Translations under genes and position numbers: made by a program | Origin: Streptomyces sp. | GTDB lineage: Bacteria; Actinomycetota; Actinomycetes; Streptomycetales; Streptomycetaceae | Assembly (NCBI RefSeq): GCF_019510245.1 | Contig: NZ_JAEKKT010000168.1 | Coordinates: 1 to 64,000 of the forward strand | Reading direction: 5' to 3' | DNA: 64,000 nucleotides | The notes under the pieces: generated by a model | Told to the model about the DNA's origin: nothing | What the model saw: the letters and a program-made list of their open reading frames with translations, nothing else | The model's database searches: none | Part shown: one piece after another, positions 24,480 to 33,410 of the stretch | Layout of the letters: every line of letters begins with the position of its first letter | Position numbering within the stretch: position 1 is the stretch's first letter

Positions 24480-25949
24480 ATGACCGTCGTAGACCTTGAG
24501 AAGGGCGCTCCCCAGGACGCCCCGCAGGACGCCGCCGCGAGCGCTCCCGTGAGTGCCGCCACGGAGGCCTCGGCCGCCGCGGTCGCCGCGCTTCCCGACG
24601 TGCCGCGCCGGATCGGCGGGGTCACCCGCTCCGGTGTGCTGTCGGTGTTCGGCGCCGCCGCCTCCGGGCTGTGCGTCGCCGTCCTGCTCTTCGGCGAGCT
24701 CGCGCCGTTCTCCGGCGCACTGGGGTTCTTCCTCACCGCATACCTCTCATTCCTGGGTATCTACGCGGTGTTGACAGGGCTCGAAGAGGACGGCCAGGCG
24801 GTACGGGACCGTGTGATGACCGTCGTCCTGTGGTCGGCGGGCGGCCTGATGTTCGCCGCGCTCACCATGGTCGTGGGCTTCACCGCGTGGCGCGGCCGGG
24901 AGGCCCTGCCGCACGCCAACTTCTTCACCCAGGACATGCAGGCGGCGGGCCCGCTCGACCCGCTGACCAACGGCGGCATCGCGCACGCCATGCTCGGCAC
25001 GCTCGAGATGATCACCATCGCACTGGCGATCACGGTGCCGCTGGGCCTGGCCTGCGCGGTGTACCTCAACCAGATTCCCGGCAGCTTCTCGCGGTTCGTC
25101 CGCACGATCGTCGAGGCGATGACCGCGCTGCCGTCCATCGTGGCCGGCCTGATGGTCTACGCCGTCTGGATCCTCAACCTCGGGATGCAGAAGTCGGGTC
25201 TGGCGGCGGGCTTCGCGATCAGCGTGATGATGCTGCCGATCGTGATCCGCGCGGCGGACGTCGTGCTGCGCCTGGTCCCCGGCACCCTCACGGAGGCGTC
25301 CGAGGCGCTCGGCGCCCCGCGCTGGCGGACGGTCTGGCACGTGGTCCTGCCCACCGCCCGCTCGGGGCTCGCCACCGCCGTCATCCTCGGCACCGCCCGC
25401 GGCATCGGCGAGACCTCCCCGGTCCTGCTCACGGCGGGCTTCACGGCAGCGCTCAACACCGATCCGACGAACGACCCGATGATCTCCCTCCCGCTGGCCG
25501 TCTTCAACTTCGTCAAGTCCCCCGAGCCCACGATGATCGCCCGCGGCTTCGGCGCGGCGGCCGTCCTCATGGCGCTGGTCCTGATCCTCTTCGTGATCGC
25601 CCGCGTGATCGGTGGCCGCGGCCCCGGCCACCAGAACAAGCGCCAGGCGAGGCGGGCGGCCCGCGCCTCCCGCCGGGACGTGACGAGGTTCGCGGAACTC
25701 CACACGCCGGGACTGGAGTTGTTCGAGGCCGGTGCCCCGGAGGACTCCGGCCAGAGCAACGAACCCGGGGGCGCGGGGAACGGCGCGCCCAGCCACGACG
25801 CACCCGCGCCCGACAACGGCGAGCAGTCCCCCGAAGGCAACGCCCCCGCAGCCGACGACGGCAACCAGACACACCCCAACGGCTCAGCCGCCGACGGCGG
25901 ACCCCGTGCGGGTGGGAACTCAGACCCCGCTACAGGAGACGCGAACTGA
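24480..25949 (+). CDS. pstA: Phosphate-type ABC transporter permease PstA with long cytoplasmic tail
   Basis: A 489-residue permease, much longer than the usual 280-330. After a ~45-residue Ala/Asp-rich leader and two extra N-terminal helices, the PstA core (about 150-385) shows ALPSIVAGLMVYAVWI, TEASEALGAPRWRTVWHVVLP and GTARGIGETSPVLL. About 100 C-terminal residues are basic at first, then Gly/Asn/Pro/Asp-rich and probably disordered in the cytoplasm. ATG 24480 is two bases after the pstC stop. Its stop overlaps the next ATG. The tail is not a normal PstA feature and may bind PstB or a regulator. Confidence 0.88.
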   Translation: MTVVDLEKGAPQDAPQDAAASAPVSAATEASAAAVAALPDVPRRIGGVTRSGVLSVFGAAASGLCVAVLLFGELAPFSGALGFFLTAYLSFLGIYAVLTGLEEDGQAVRDRVMTVVLWSAGGLMFAALTMVVGFTAWRGREALPHANFFTQDMQAAGPLDPLTNGGIAHAMLGTLEMITIALAITVPLGLACAVYLNQIPGSFSRFVRTIVEAMTALPSIVAGLMVYAVWILNLGMQKSGLAAGFAISVMMLPIVIRAADVVLRLVPGTLTEASEALGAPRWRTVWHVVLPTARSGLATAVILGTARGIGETSPVLLTAGFTAALNTDPTNDPMISLPLAVFNFVKSPEPTMIARGFGAAAVLMALVLILFVIARVIGGRGPGHQNKRQARRAARASRRDVTRFAELHTPGLELFEAGAPEDSGQSNEPGGAGNGAPSHDAPAPDNGEQSPEGNAPAADDGNQTHPNGSAADGGPRAGGNSDPATGDAN

Positions 25950-27652
25950 TGTCCAGCCTTGTCATCAACGCCCTGAGACGGCTGGGCATCCTGGCCGCAC
26001 TGATAGGCATCCTCGGCACCCTCGCCGGTACCCCGGCCGTCGCCGACAGCTACACCCCCATCGCCGGCGCCGGCTCCACCTGGGCCGAGAACGCCATCGA
26101 CCAGTGGCGGCGCGACGTCAACAAGAACGGCATGCGCATCAGCTACGCCGGTGGCGGTTCGTCGGACGGCCGTCGCCAGTTCCTCTCCGGCACCGTCGAC
26201 TTCGCCGTCTCCGACATCCCGTTCCAGACGCACCCCACCGACGGCAGCGCGGCCGAACGCCCCGCGAAGGGTTCGTACGCCTACATGCCGATCGTGGCCG
26301 GCGGCACGGTGTTCATGTACCACCTCACGGTCAACGGCAAGAGGGTCACCAACCTCCGCCTCTCCGGCGACGTGGTCACCAAGATCTTCACCGGGGTCGT
26401 CAAGACCTGGGACGACCCGGTCATCAAGGCCGACAACCCGGGGCTGCAGCTCCCGCACCGCACCATCGTCCCCGTCGTCCGCTCGGACGGCTCCGGCTCC
26501 ACCGCCCAGTTCACGATGTGGATGGTGAACCAGCACCGGGCCCTGTGGAACGCCTACTGCGCCAAGGTCGGCCGCGCGGGATCCTGCGGGCAGACGTCGT
26601 ACTACCCCACCGTCTCCGGCATGATCGCCCAGTCCGGTGACCTCGGTGTCGCCGGCTACGTCGCCCAGAACTACGGCGAGGGCGCGATCGGGTACGTCAA
26701 CTACTCGTACGCGCGCAACGCGCACTACCCGGTGGCCAAGGTCCTGAACCACGCGGGCTACTACACCGAGCCGACCCCGCAGAACGTGGCGGTCTCCCTT
26801 CTCAAGGCGCGGATCAACACCGACAAGAACTCGGCTGACTACCTCACCCAGCAACTCGACGGCGTCTACAACGACTCCGACAAGCGCAACTACCCGCTGT
26901 CCAGCTACTCGTACATGATCCTGCCGCTGAAGGTGCAGGGCACCTTCACCGAGGCCAAGGGCAAGACGCTCGGCGCGTTCTCTTACTACTTCATGTGCCA
27001 GGGCCAGCAACAGGCGCCGGGCCTCGGCTACTCGCCGCTCCCGATCAACCTCGTCCAGGCCGGCTTCGCCCAGATCCGCCGGATCCCGGGCGTGCACGCG
27101 CAGAACATCAACATCAGGAACTGCAACAACCCGACCTTCACCACCACCGGCCAGAACAGACTCGCGCAGACCGCGCCCTACCCGGCCGCCTGTGACAAGA
27201 AGGGTGCGGCCCCCTGCACCACCGGCACCGGCGGCGCGACCACCAGCTCCGGCAACGGCAGCGGCGGTTCCTCCGGCGGATCGACCGGCGCCACCGGCAC
27301 CGGCACCGCCGGCGGCTCCACCGGCGGCGGCTCCGGCTCGGCCGGCGGCAACAGCGGCCAGCCCTCCGTCGATCCCGACACCGGTCAGACCATCTCCCCC
27401 GGCGGCACCACCGGTTCGGCCTCCGGCGGCACCGGCGCGGGCGCCGACGGCACGGTGGCCCTGGTCCAGCCCGTCGCCGTGGCCACCGCACACGGCTGGA
27501 CCGGCACCCAGACGCTGATGCTGCTGGCCGCGGTCCTGGTCTTCGGCCTGCTCCTGCTGCCCTCGGTGATCTCCCGCCTGGTCGGCGGCAGGACCGACGG
27601 CAACGCAAACGGCAACGGCAACGGCCGCTCCGAGGACGGGAGTTCGCGATGA
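25949..27652 (+). CDS. Surface-anchored PstS-fold substrate-binding protein
   Basis: A 567-residue exported protein. A signal peptide (1 to about 32) precedes a PstS-like domain (about 35-395) with GAGSTWAENAIDQWRRD, YAGGGSSDGRRQFLSG, FAVSDIPF and VVRSDGSGSTAQFT, the loops that cradle the anion in PstS. A Gly/Ser/Thr linker (about 415-510) and a C-terminal membrane helix (about 520-540) with a basic Asn/Gly tail anchor it in the membrane instead of a lipobox. Start shares one base with the pstA stop. It is the best candidate for the transporter's own binding protein, on an extended stalk reaching through the wall. Confidence 0.85.
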   Translation: MSSLVINALRRLGILAALIGILGTLAGTPAVADSYTPIAGAGSTWAENAIDQWRRDVNKNGMRISYAGGGSSDGRRQFLSGTVDFAVSDIPFQTHPTDGSAAERPAKGSYAYMPIVAGGTVFMYHLTVNGKRVTNLRLSGDVVTKIFTGVVKTWDDPVIKADNPGLQLPHRTIVPVVRSDGSGSTAQFTMWMVNQHRALWNAYCAKVGRAGSCGQTSYYPTVSGMIAQSGDLGVAGYVAQNYGEGAIGYVNYSYARNAHYPVAKVLNHAGYYTEPTPQNVAVSLLKARINTDKNSADYLTQQLDGVYNDSDKRNYPLSSYSYMILPLKVQGTFTEAKGKTLGAFSYYFMCQGQQQAPGLGYSPLPINLVQAGFAQIRRIPGVHAQNINIRNCNNPTFTTTGQNRLAQTAPYPAACDKKGAAPCTTGTGGATTSSGNGSGGSSGGSTGATGTGTAGGSTGGGSGSAGGNSGQPSVDPDTGQTISPGGTTGSASGGTGAGADGTVALVQPVAVATAHGWTGTQTLMLLAAVLVFGLLLLPSVISRLVGGRTDGNANGNGNGRSEDGSSR

Positions 27653-30261
27653 GACGCACCCGTGTACGCAACGCGCTGATACGCCTGCTCGCGGGCGCCA
27701 CGGTCGGCGCCCTCGCCGGACTCGCGGTCGCCCAGACCGCTCCCACGGCCGCCGCGGCCACCGACTCCGCCGTGACCGTCTCCGGGCGCGGCGAGTTCAA
27801 GGACATGAAGTTCACGGTCTCGCAGACCAAGGAGCTCACCAGCCAGGCCGTCACGGTCAGCTGGACCGGCGGCACCCCGACCACGTTCGCGGGTACCCAG
27901 TTCAACACCGACTTCGTGCAGATCATGCAGTGCTGGGGCGACGACGACGGCACGGTCCCGTCCAACCCGGGTCCGGCGCGCACCCAGTGCCAGTACGGCG
28001 GCTCCCCGACCACCGACCGCACCAGCTGGCCCGGCAACGCCTACGACGACACCCGCCAGGTCTTCTACAGCGCCGACCCCACCAACTACGGCCAGGACAA
28101 CCGGTACGGCGCGGCCAACCCGAACGCGCCGGGCGAGGTCCCCTTCAAGTCGGTCGACGGCACCACCGTCACCACCAACAGCCAGAACAACCAGTTCTTC
28201 AACTACAACACCACCAACGAGATCGATTTCGCCCGCACCAGCGCCAACGGCACGGGCCAGGAGTACTTCGAGGTGCAGACCGCCAACGAGGCGCCCCACC
28301 TCGGCTGCGGCGAGCCCGTCACCACCGGCGGCGTCACCAAGCCCCGCTCATGCTGGCTGGTGATCGTCCCGCAGGGCCACCTGGACCTGGACGGCAAGCC
28401 GTACGCGGACAAGAGCCAGGTCAACGCGGGCTCCCCGGTCTCCTCCACCAACTGGGCGAACCGGGTCGCGATCAAGCTGGACTTCAACAGCGTGGGCACC
28501 AACTGCGCCCTCGGTGCCGACGAACGTCCCACCGTCGGCAGCGAGCTGGTCGCCGACGCGATGACCAGCTGGCAGGCCCGGCTGTGCTCGTCCGGCAAGG
28601 TCTTCGGCTACACCGAGCTCGGCGAGCCCGACGCCCGGTCCCGGCTCAGCAACGACGGCTCCTCCGGACTCGCCTTCACCACTCGCGCGCTGGGGGCCGA
28701 CGCGAGCTCGGCCGCTCCCTCGGACACCACGACGTACGCGCCGGTCGCCCTCTCCGGTGCCGTGATCGGCTTCACCATCGAGCGCAGACCGAAGGCCGGC
28801 GCACCGGAGTCGGTCGACAGACTCGCCGGCACCAAGGTCGCGTCGATCAAGCTGACACCCCGCCTGGTCGCCAAGCTGCTCACCGAGTCGTACCGCAGCT
28901 CGCCCTGGGGAGCCGTGATCAGCGGCACCGCCGCCAAGGGCTACGGCTGGGCGAGGAACAACCCGGCGGGTCTGGCGAGCGACCCCGAGTTCGTCGCGCT
29001 CAACCCGGAGTTCGCGTACTTCTCGGTCTCCGAGACGCCGTCCACCGACACCGACCTGATGACCGCGCTCGGCCACTCCGACACCGCCCGCGCCGTCTGG
29101 CAGTGGATCTTCGCCGACAAGGACGCCCGGCAGTTCCTCGCCGGCGTCCCCGACGACGACGGGATGCGGGTCAACCCGTACTACAGCACCAACGCCGACC
29201 TGAACCCGACGGGCTTCGCCTTCGACCCGTCGAACCTCGACGAGTACCCGAAGAGCGACCCGTGGTGCACGATCCCGCCCGGCAGCGGCGCCACGCAGAA
29301 GCAGTGCATGACCGACTTCCACCCGTACGTCGAGGACATGCACGCCGGCGCCCTGCACGCCCGGCGTGCCGACACCCTGTGGAAGTCGAGCTGGGACTCG
29401 CTCGCCAGCCCGCCGGCCTACAAGAGCACCGGCCCGCAGACGGTCGGTTCCCGCTTCGTCATCACGATCGCGGACGCGGCCTCGGCGGCCCGCTACGGCC
29501 TGCAGACGGCCAGTCTCCGCAACGCCGACGGGAAGTTCGTGGCGCCGACCACCGCCTCCCTGACCGCCGCCGCGAACAGCGCCGCCGGCAAGAACGTCGC
29601 CGAGATCACCCCGTCCGGCGCCACGGCGAAGGACGCCTACCCGCTGGCCCAGCTGGTCTACGCGGCCGTCCGGCCGGCCAAGATCAAGTCCGCCGCCCGC
29701 CAGGACTACGCGGCCCTGCTGCAGTACGCGGCCGGCACCGGGCAGGTCAGCGGCGCCGACCCGGGCCGCCTGCCGGCCGGGTACGCGCCGCTGTCCCAGA
29801 AGCTCCGTACCCAGACCCTCAAGGCGGTCCAGGCGCTGCTCCACTACACCGGGCCGACCGCCGACGCTTCCGGCGGCTCGGCCGACGGTGGCGGCACCGA
29901 CACCTCGGGCGGCGGCCCCTCCGGCGCCACCGGGGCCGACGGCGGCACGAGTGGCGGCGCCGGTACGGGCGCCGGAGGCGCGGGCGCGAGCGCCTCGCCC
30001 AGCGCGTCGGCGTCGTTCGACGGCGGCAAGGCCCTGCAGACCACCGCGGCCGGCAACACCCCGGCCGACCCGGCCAACCCGCTGCGGTACGCCGTCCCGG
30101 TCGGGGCCGCGCTCGGGGCGGTCGCCGGGGTGGGTGCGCCCTTCGCGGGCGGCAACCGGCTGCGGCTGCCGCTGCGCCTCCCGCTGCCCGGCGGGCGGAG
30201 CGTGACCGTCGTACCCGAACTGCCGGAGCTGTCGCGCCGACTGCGGCGACTGCTCCCCTAA
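27649..30261 (+). CDS. Large secreted PstS-fold protein (870 residues)
   Basis: An exported protein with a signal peptide (1 to about 38). The middle and late parts echo PstS order: VALSGAVIGFTIERRP, LTPRLVAKLLTESYR, DPEFVALNPEF and a late YPLAQLVYAAVRP plus LPAGYAPLSQKLRTQTLKAV segment matching the PstS C terminus. Long insertions, an N-terminal ~200-residue region with Cys pairs and Asn-rich loops, and a Gly/Ser/Ala linker before a possible C-terminal hydrophobic segment make it more than twice PstS size. Its ATG overlaps the previous stop. It may capture phosphate-containing polymers rather than free phosphate; that is inference. Confidence 0.7.
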   Translation: MRRTRVRNALIRLLAGATVGALAGLAVAQTAPTAAAATDSAVTVSGRGEFKDMKFTVSQTKELTSQAVTVSWTGGTPTTFAGTQFNTDFVQIMQCWGDDDGTVPSNPGPARTQCQYGGSPTTDRTSWPGNAYDDTRQVFYSADPTNYGQDNRYGAANPNAPGEVPFKSVDGTTVTTNSQNNQFFNYNTTNEIDFARTSANGTGQEYFEVQTANEAPHLGCGEPVTTGGVTKPRSCWLVIVPQGHLDLDGKPYADKSQVNAGSPVSSTNWANRVAIKLDFNSVGTNCALGADERPTVGSELVADAMTSWQARLCSSGKVFGYTELGEPDARSRLSNDGSSGLAFTTRALGADASSAAPSDTTTYAPVALSGAVIGFTIERRPKAGAPESVDRLAGTKVASIKLTPRLVAKLLTESYRSSPWGAVISGTAAKGYGWARNNPAGLASDPEFVALNPEFAYFSVSETPSTDTDLMTALGHSDTARAVWQWIFADKDARQFLAGVPDDDGMRVNPYYSTNADLNPTGFAFDPSNLDEYPKSDPWCTIPPGSGATQKQCMTDFHPYVEDMHAGALHARRADTLWKSSWDSLASPPAYKSTGPQTVGSRFVITIADAASAARYGLQTASLRNADGKFVAPTTASLTAAANSAAGKNVAEITPSGATAKDAYPLAQLVYAAVRPAKIKSAARQDYAALLQYAAGTGQVSGADPGRLPAGYAPLSQKLRTQTLKAVQALLHYTGPTADASGGSADGGGTDTSGGGPSGATGADGGTSGGAGTGAGGAGASASPSASASFDGGKALQTTAAGNTPADPANPLRYAVPVGAALGAVAGVGAPFAGGNRLRLPLRLPLPGGRSVTVVPELPELSRRLRRLLP

Positions 30262-30320
30262 CCCCCGGGCGCCCCCGGCGCTCCCCACAGACCGGAGCGC
30301 CACCCGGTGCTCCCGCAGAC

Positions 30321-30357
30321 GGCCGCCCGCCCCGAAAGGCAGTCGGGGCGGACGGCC
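30321..30357 (+). terminator. Hairpin between two Pst-locus genes
   Basis: Arms 30321-30335 and 30343-30357 pair over 15 bases with one G-T pair and a seven-base loop. It lies in the only sizeable gap (160 bases) of the Pst-like operon and could lower expression of downstream genes or stabilise an upstream 3' end. Confidence 0.7.
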
Positions 30358-30420
30358 GGTACCACCCTGCCAGATCCTCTGGCAACACCCAGCTAGCAAG
30401 CTCTCGTCAGGAGACTCTCG

Positions 30421-32418
30421 ATGCGCAATCTGCGCTCTTCGGCGGCGTTCGTCGCCGCGGCCGTGGTGGCCGGCGGCCTCGCCCTCGCCACCCCGGCGGT
30501 CGCCGACCCGGACGCCGGTGCCTTCCGCCAGCTGGTCGGCGTCGGCTCGGACACCACCCAGGACGTCCTCAACGCCCTCGCCGGCGACACCGTCAACGGC
30601 ATCAGCTACGCCACCACCGCCGTGAAGGCGACCTCCGGTGCCCGCATCGCCTCCTACGACGCGATCGAGCCCGGCACCGGCTCCACGACGTCGAAGATCA
30701 CCACCCGCACGGGTGGCCCCTCCTTCGCGCGCCCGAACGGCTCCGGCGCCGGCCGCAAGGCCCTGACCAAGTCGCTGACCGGCGAGTCGTGGCCGGACAG
30801 TACCGGTGTCGCCATCACGAACCAGATCGACTTCGGCCGCTCCTCCGGCGCCCCCTCCGGCTCGGGCACCGCGCTCACCTTCGTCCCCATGGCGCGGGAC
30901 GCCATCGGCGTGGCGGTGCGCGGCTCCGGGCTGGACACGCTGACGGTGAAGCAGCTGCACGACATCTACAACGGCACGCTCACCACGGTGAACGGCCAGA
31001 CCGTGCACCCGAAGATCCCGCAGAAGAACTCGGGCACCCGCAACTTCTTCCTCAACGCGATCGGCCTGACGGACGACCAGCTCACCTCGAGCGTCCAGGT
31101 CGTCCAGGAGAACCAGGGCAACGCCGCGCTCACCGAGGACGGCGCCGTCACCCCGTTCTCGGTCGGCAGCTGGATCGCCCAGAACAACGGCGTCGCCCCC
31201 GACTACACCAAGACCTCCGTGACCAACGGCGGTCACCTGGCTGCGATCCAGTTCGACGGCGACACCGGCGGCACCAGCCCGGTGACGACGGTCAACGGCA
31301 AGCTCAAGCCCGTCACCGACTACTACGAGAACGCCACCTTCGGCCGCGACGTCTACAACGTCATCCCGACCCGCGAGCTCGACACCACCAGCATCTTCTT
31401 CGACCAGGACCTGTACGACATCTTCGTCACCAGCGGCAGCCACACCGCCGCCCTGGCCTCCGACGACTCCGAGAAGGTCATCGCCTCCTTCGGTTTCGTC
31501 AACGAGCCCTACAAGGGCTTCATCAACCTCTCCAACAAGCACGTCAAGCAGGGTGGCCTGGAGGGTTCGGGCATCGACACGAGCGTGCCCGCCGCGCCCA
31601 CCCTGAAGACCACCGCGGGTGACGCGAGCCTGAAGCTGAGCTGGACCCCGAGCAGCATCGTCCCGGCCCTGCCGGTCACCGACTACCGCGTCACGCTGAA
31701 GGACACGGACGGCGCCGTCGTCGCCTCCAAGGACCTCGCGGCCTCCGCCACGTCGTACTCCTTCACCGGCCTGGCCAACGGCACCTACACCGCCACGGTC
31801 ACCGCCAACAACCTCAGCGGCACGGGCGCGGAGGCCACCTCGACCGGCGCGGTCAAGTACACCAGCAAGACGGCCGCCACCGCCGCCACCACCGCCTACG
31901 GCAAGACCCCCAAGGTCGCCGTCACCGTCACCGGCTCGCACGGTGTCACGCCGACCGGCAAGGTCACCGTCAAGGACGGCACCACCGTCGTCGGCACCGG
32001 CACCCTCGACGCGTCCAGCAAGGTCACCATCGGCCTGTCGAACCACCTCAAGGTCGCCACGCACTCCCTGTCGGTCTCCTACGCGGGCAGCTCCAGCCTG
32101 AACGCGTCCTCGACGACCGTCTCCCTGAAGATCACCAAGGCGACGGCGTCGGTCTCCACCTCGCACCCGACCTCGGTGAGCCACACCGCCAAGGCCAAGG
32201 TCACCGTCAAGGTCACCGCGACCGGCACCACCCCGACCGGCACCGTCCGCATCTACCAGGGCTCCAAGGTCATCGCGACCGGCACCCTGAGCAGCGGCAA
32301 GGTCACCGTCACCCTGCCGAAGCTGGCCAAGGGCAAGCACACCCTGCACGCCTTCTACGTCGGTTCCTCGACCGTGAACTCGAAGGCCGGCGCCAACTTC
32401 ACCATCACCAGCAAGTGA
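30421..32418 (+). CDS. Secreted PstS-fold protein with FN3 and Ig-like domains
   Basis: A 665-residue exported protein. A signal peptide (1 to about 28) precedes a PstS-like domain (about 30-380): FRQLVGVGSDTTQDVLN at the start, FVPMARDAIGVAVRGSG, LTVKQLHDIYNGTL and an SGTRNFF anion-loop-like motif. A fibronectin-III domain (about 385-475) and two bacterial Ig-like domains (about 475-570 and 570-665, TGKVTVKDGTTVVGTGTL and TGTVRIYQGSKVIATGTL) follow. There is no membrane anchor or sorting motif, so it is released or wall-associated. Fusion of a solute-binding fold with adhesive domains is unusual. AGGAGA precedes the ATG. Confidence 0.82.
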   Translation: MRNLRSSAAFVAAAVVAGGLALATPAVADPDAGAFRQLVGVGSDTTQDVLNALAGDTVNGISYATTAVKATSGARIASYDAIEPGTGSTTSKITTRTGGPSFARPNGSGAGRKALTKSLTGESWPDSTGVAITNQIDFGRSSGAPSGSGTALTFVPMARDAIGVAVRGSGLDTLTVKQLHDIYNGTLTTVNGQTVHPKIPQKNSGTRNFFLNAIGLTDDQLTSSVQVVQENQGNAALTEDGAVTPFSVGSWIAQNNGVAPDYTKTSVTNGGHLAAIQFDGDTGGTSPVTTVNGKLKPVTDYYENATFGRDVYNVIPTRELDTTSIFFDQDLYDIFVTSGSHTAALASDDSEKVIASFGFVNEPYKGFINLSNKHVKQGGLEGSGIDTSVPAAPTLKTTAGDASLKLSWTPSSIVPALPVTDYRVTLKDTDGAVVASKDLAASATSYSFTGLANGTYTATVTANNLSGTGAEATSTGAVKYTSKTAATAATTAYGKTPKVAVTVTGSHGVTPTGKVTVKDGTTVVGTGTLDASSKVTIGLSNHLKVATHSLSVSYAGSSSLNASSTTVSLKITKATASVSTSHPTSVSHTAKAKVTVKVTATGTTPTGTVRIYQGSKVIATGTLSSGKVTVTLPKLAKGKHTLHAFYVGSSTVNSKAGANFTITSK

Positions 32419-32432
32419 CCGTCTGACGGGCC

Positions 32433-32460
32433 CGCCGGAAGCCTCGTAAGGCTTCCGGCG
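32433..32460 (+). terminator. Perfect hairpin before the sortase-like gene
   Basis: Twelve-base arms (32433-32444 and 32449-32460) enclose a CGTA loop directly after the stop at 32418. Without a T-run it may act as partial terminator or processing stem, separating the highly expressed surface protein from the membrane genes. Confidence 0.75.
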
Positions 32461-32495
32461 GCCCCTCACCGATACCTCGAAGGAGGCGGGCCGCC

Positions 32496-33410
32496 ATGAC
32501 CGTCGCCGTACCGACACCCAAAGCTCTGGCTCCGGCCGTGCCCCGCAGGCCCGTCCGCAGCCTCACCTTCGTCCGCCACCTCTCGCGCGGCGGACTGCTC
32601 AGCCTCGCCGCCCTGCTGCTCGGCATCACCGCCCAGCTGCTGGTGTTCAGCGGCGCCCAGGAACACTCCGCCCAGCACGCCGACTTCGACCAGCTGCGCG
32701 AGCAACTCGCGCTCGGCACCGCTCCGGTGGCGCAGACCGGGCAGGACGGCAGGCTGCTGGCGCCCGGCACGCCGGTCGCGCTCGTCGACATACCGAAGCT
32801 GGGCCTGAGCCAGGTCGTCCTGGAGGGCACCGACTCCTCCGTGATGACGGACGGCCCCGGTCACCGTCGGGACACCCCGATGCCCGGCCAGGCCGGCACC
32901 AGCGTGCTGATGGGCCGGGCGGCGGCGTACGGCGGCCCGTTCGGCAAGCTCTCCCAGCTCGCCACCGGTGACACGTTCTCCGTCACCACCGGCCAGGGCA
33001 AGGCGAAGTTCCAGGTCATCGACGTACGGCGGGCCGGCGACCCGGCTCCGACGGCGCTGGCCCCGGGCAAGAGCCGGATCGTCCTCATCACCGCCACCGG
33101 TGCCAGGTACATGCCCTCCGGGGTCCTGCGCGTCGACGCCGACCTGGTCTCCGCGCCGTTCCAGACCCCGTCGGCCGTGATCCGGGCCGGCACCCTGCCG
33201 AGCTCCGAGGAACCGCTGGCCCGCCCCTCCGGGGTGCCGTGGCCGCTGGTGATGTGGCTGCAGGCGCTGCTCCTCACCGCCGTGGCCGCCGTCTGGACCT
33301 GGCACCGCTGGGGCCGCCACCAGACGTGGATCGTCTTCGCCCCGGTCGTCGCGGTGCTCGGCCTCCAGGTCGCGACGCGGACCACCGAACTGCTGCCGAA
33401 CCTGCTGTGA
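32496..33410 (+). CDS. Sortase-fold membrane protein lacking catalytic His and Cys
   Basis: A 304-residue protein with one N-terminal helix (about 33-55), a sortase-like domain (about 85-225) and two C-terminal helices (about 248-300). The domain keeps the sortase layout (VDIPKLGLSQVVLEGTDSS, DGPGHRRDTPMPGQAGTSVL, AYGGPF, GDTFSVTT). Where active sortases have AGHR, it reads MGRA (His lost); where they have TC, it reads LITATG (Cys replaced by Ala). The DNA is unambiguous and the frame intact, so it is a maintained pseudo-enzyme, perhaps a docking scaffold for the surface proteins encoded upstream. AAGGAGG precedes ATG 32496; its stop overlaps pstB. Confidence 0.78.
   Translation: MTVAVPTPKALAPAVPRRPVRSLTFVRHLSRGGLLSLAALLLGITAQLLVFSGAQEHSAQHADFDQLREQLALGTAPVAQTGQDGRLLAPGTPVALVDIPKLGLSQVVLEGTDSSVMTDGPGHRRDTPMPGQAGTSVLMGRAAAYGGPFGKLSQLATGDTFSVTTGQGKAKFQVIDVRRAGDPAPTALAPGKSRIVLITATGARYMPSGVLRVDADLVSAPFQTPSAVIRAGTLPSSEEPLARPSGVPWPLVMWLQALLLTAVAAVWTWHRWGRHQTWIVFAPVVAVLGLQVATRTTELLPNLL

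Noticed and set aside
28348..32517. A very long open frame on the minus strand opposite the Pst-locus secreted proteins (similar ones at 25157-27493 and 3552-6455).
   Set aside because: Its composition is Gly/Arg/Asp-rich without domains and mirrors the high third-position GC of the plus-strand genes; antisense frames stay open in such DNA.
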